Assembly (NCBI GenBank): GCA_048421225.1
Contig: DBFNRV010000127.1
Location: 1 to 5,464, forward strand
DNA: 5,464 bases
DNA from: UMGS946 sp048421225
Lineage (GTDB): Bacteria > Bacillota > Clostridia > Christensenellales > CAG-138
Direction of reading: 5' to 3'
Part shown: piece after piece, positions 5,234 through 5,464 of the stretch
Position numbering within the stretch: the stretch's first letter is position 1
Layout: each line of letters begins with the position of its first letter
Program-made: the position numbers and the translations under genes
The notes under the pieces: model-generated
The model's database searches: none
The model's input: only the letters and a program-made list of their open reading frames with translations
Told to the model about the DNA's origin: nothing

Positions 5234-5464
5234 ATGAAAAAAACGTTGATAGCTATTGTTATGCTATGTATGGCTTTTATTCTGGGCTGTACAAGCGACG
5301 CGATAAATCCTACGGTTGAACCGACGGAAGGCCCTGCCAGTCCAACGGTAAACGCCGTAACTCCATCGCCAACAGTAAGTCTTGGGGGCGGGCCTACCCC
5401 TGCGCCAAGCGTTAGATTCTGTGACGAGCCTGAGGAATATTTAATATTAGAGGAGTTTTTAAGA
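5234..5464 (+). CDS. Tandem lipoprotein, copy 4 (3' end outside window)
   Basis: The first 77 codons are present and the frame is open at the window edge. AAGGAG (5220-5225) lies 8 nt before the ATG. Signal peptide and ILGC lipobox (Cys19) are as in the other copies. The linker with GGGPTPAP and RFCDE and the start of the domain (EEYLILEEFLR) match copy 2 almost exactly, with about five base differences in 231 nt. It is clearly unlike its immediate neighbour copy 3. Its intergenic DNA, however, matches unit A. The gene is therefore a mosaic: regulatory part like copy 3, coding start like copy 2. It implies that the array continues beyond the window. Confidence 0.85.
   Translation, partial: MKKTLIAIVMLCMAFILGCTSDAINPTVEPTEGPASPTVNAVTPSPTVSLGGGPTPAPSVRFCDEPEEYLILEEFLR

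Overview
The window looks like a chromosomal segment of a low-GC, endospore-lineage Firmicute, probably a Clostridia-type organism. Four signals suggest this: AT-rich DNA, strong AGGAGG-type ribosome sites, a tRNA cluster ordered Arg-His-Gln-Lys in which every gene encodes its own CCA end, and a secreted SpoIID/LytB-like protein. The species cannot be named from the sequence.

Layout. (1) 12-444: a consensus promoter and four tRNA genes, Arg(TCT), His(GTG), Gln(TTG) and Lys(TTT), packed 6-23 nt apart as one transcription unit. (2) 445-979: about 535 nt with no intact gene. It holds a 5'-truncated reading frame on the minus strand (520-828), probably a decayed gene end, a small GC-rich structured patch near 841-890, and a perfect 10-nt palindrome just ahead of the next promoter. 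(3) 1044-2396: a secreted 450-residue protein with a signal peptide, a SpoIID/LytB-like central domain and a Cys/His-rich, zinc-ribbon-like tail. (4) 2414-5464: four tandem paralogous lipoprotein genes, the last cut by the window edge. They share an almost identical signal peptide and, in three of the four, an almost identical Pro/Thr-rich linker. They are followed by a diverging domain of about 190 residues that I do not recognise.

Organisation of the lipoprotein array. Copy 1 lies 17 nt after the SpoIID-like gene and copy 2 lies 40 nt after copy 1, so these three genes probably form one operon ending at a long hairpin (4011-4046). Copies 3 and 4 sit in a tandem unit of about 1 kb. Each unit has its own hairpin, its own near-consensus promoter (TTGAAA-17-TAAAAT), a dead copy of the last ~115 nt of the SpoIID-like gene, a ribosome site, and then a lipoprotein gene. 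The carried-along gene tail indicates that the units arose by duplication of DNA spanning the junction between the SpoIID-like gene and a lipoprotein gene.

How the genes may work together. All intact protein products are predicted to be exported: one released or wall-associated SpoIID-like protein and several membrane-anchored lipoproteins. Their linkage suggests a cell-surface role, but the lipoprotein function is unknown. The conserved leader with diverging ectodomains is the most notable feature. It looks like a surface lipoprotein family expanding by tandem duplication and homogenised at its 5' ends by recombination.
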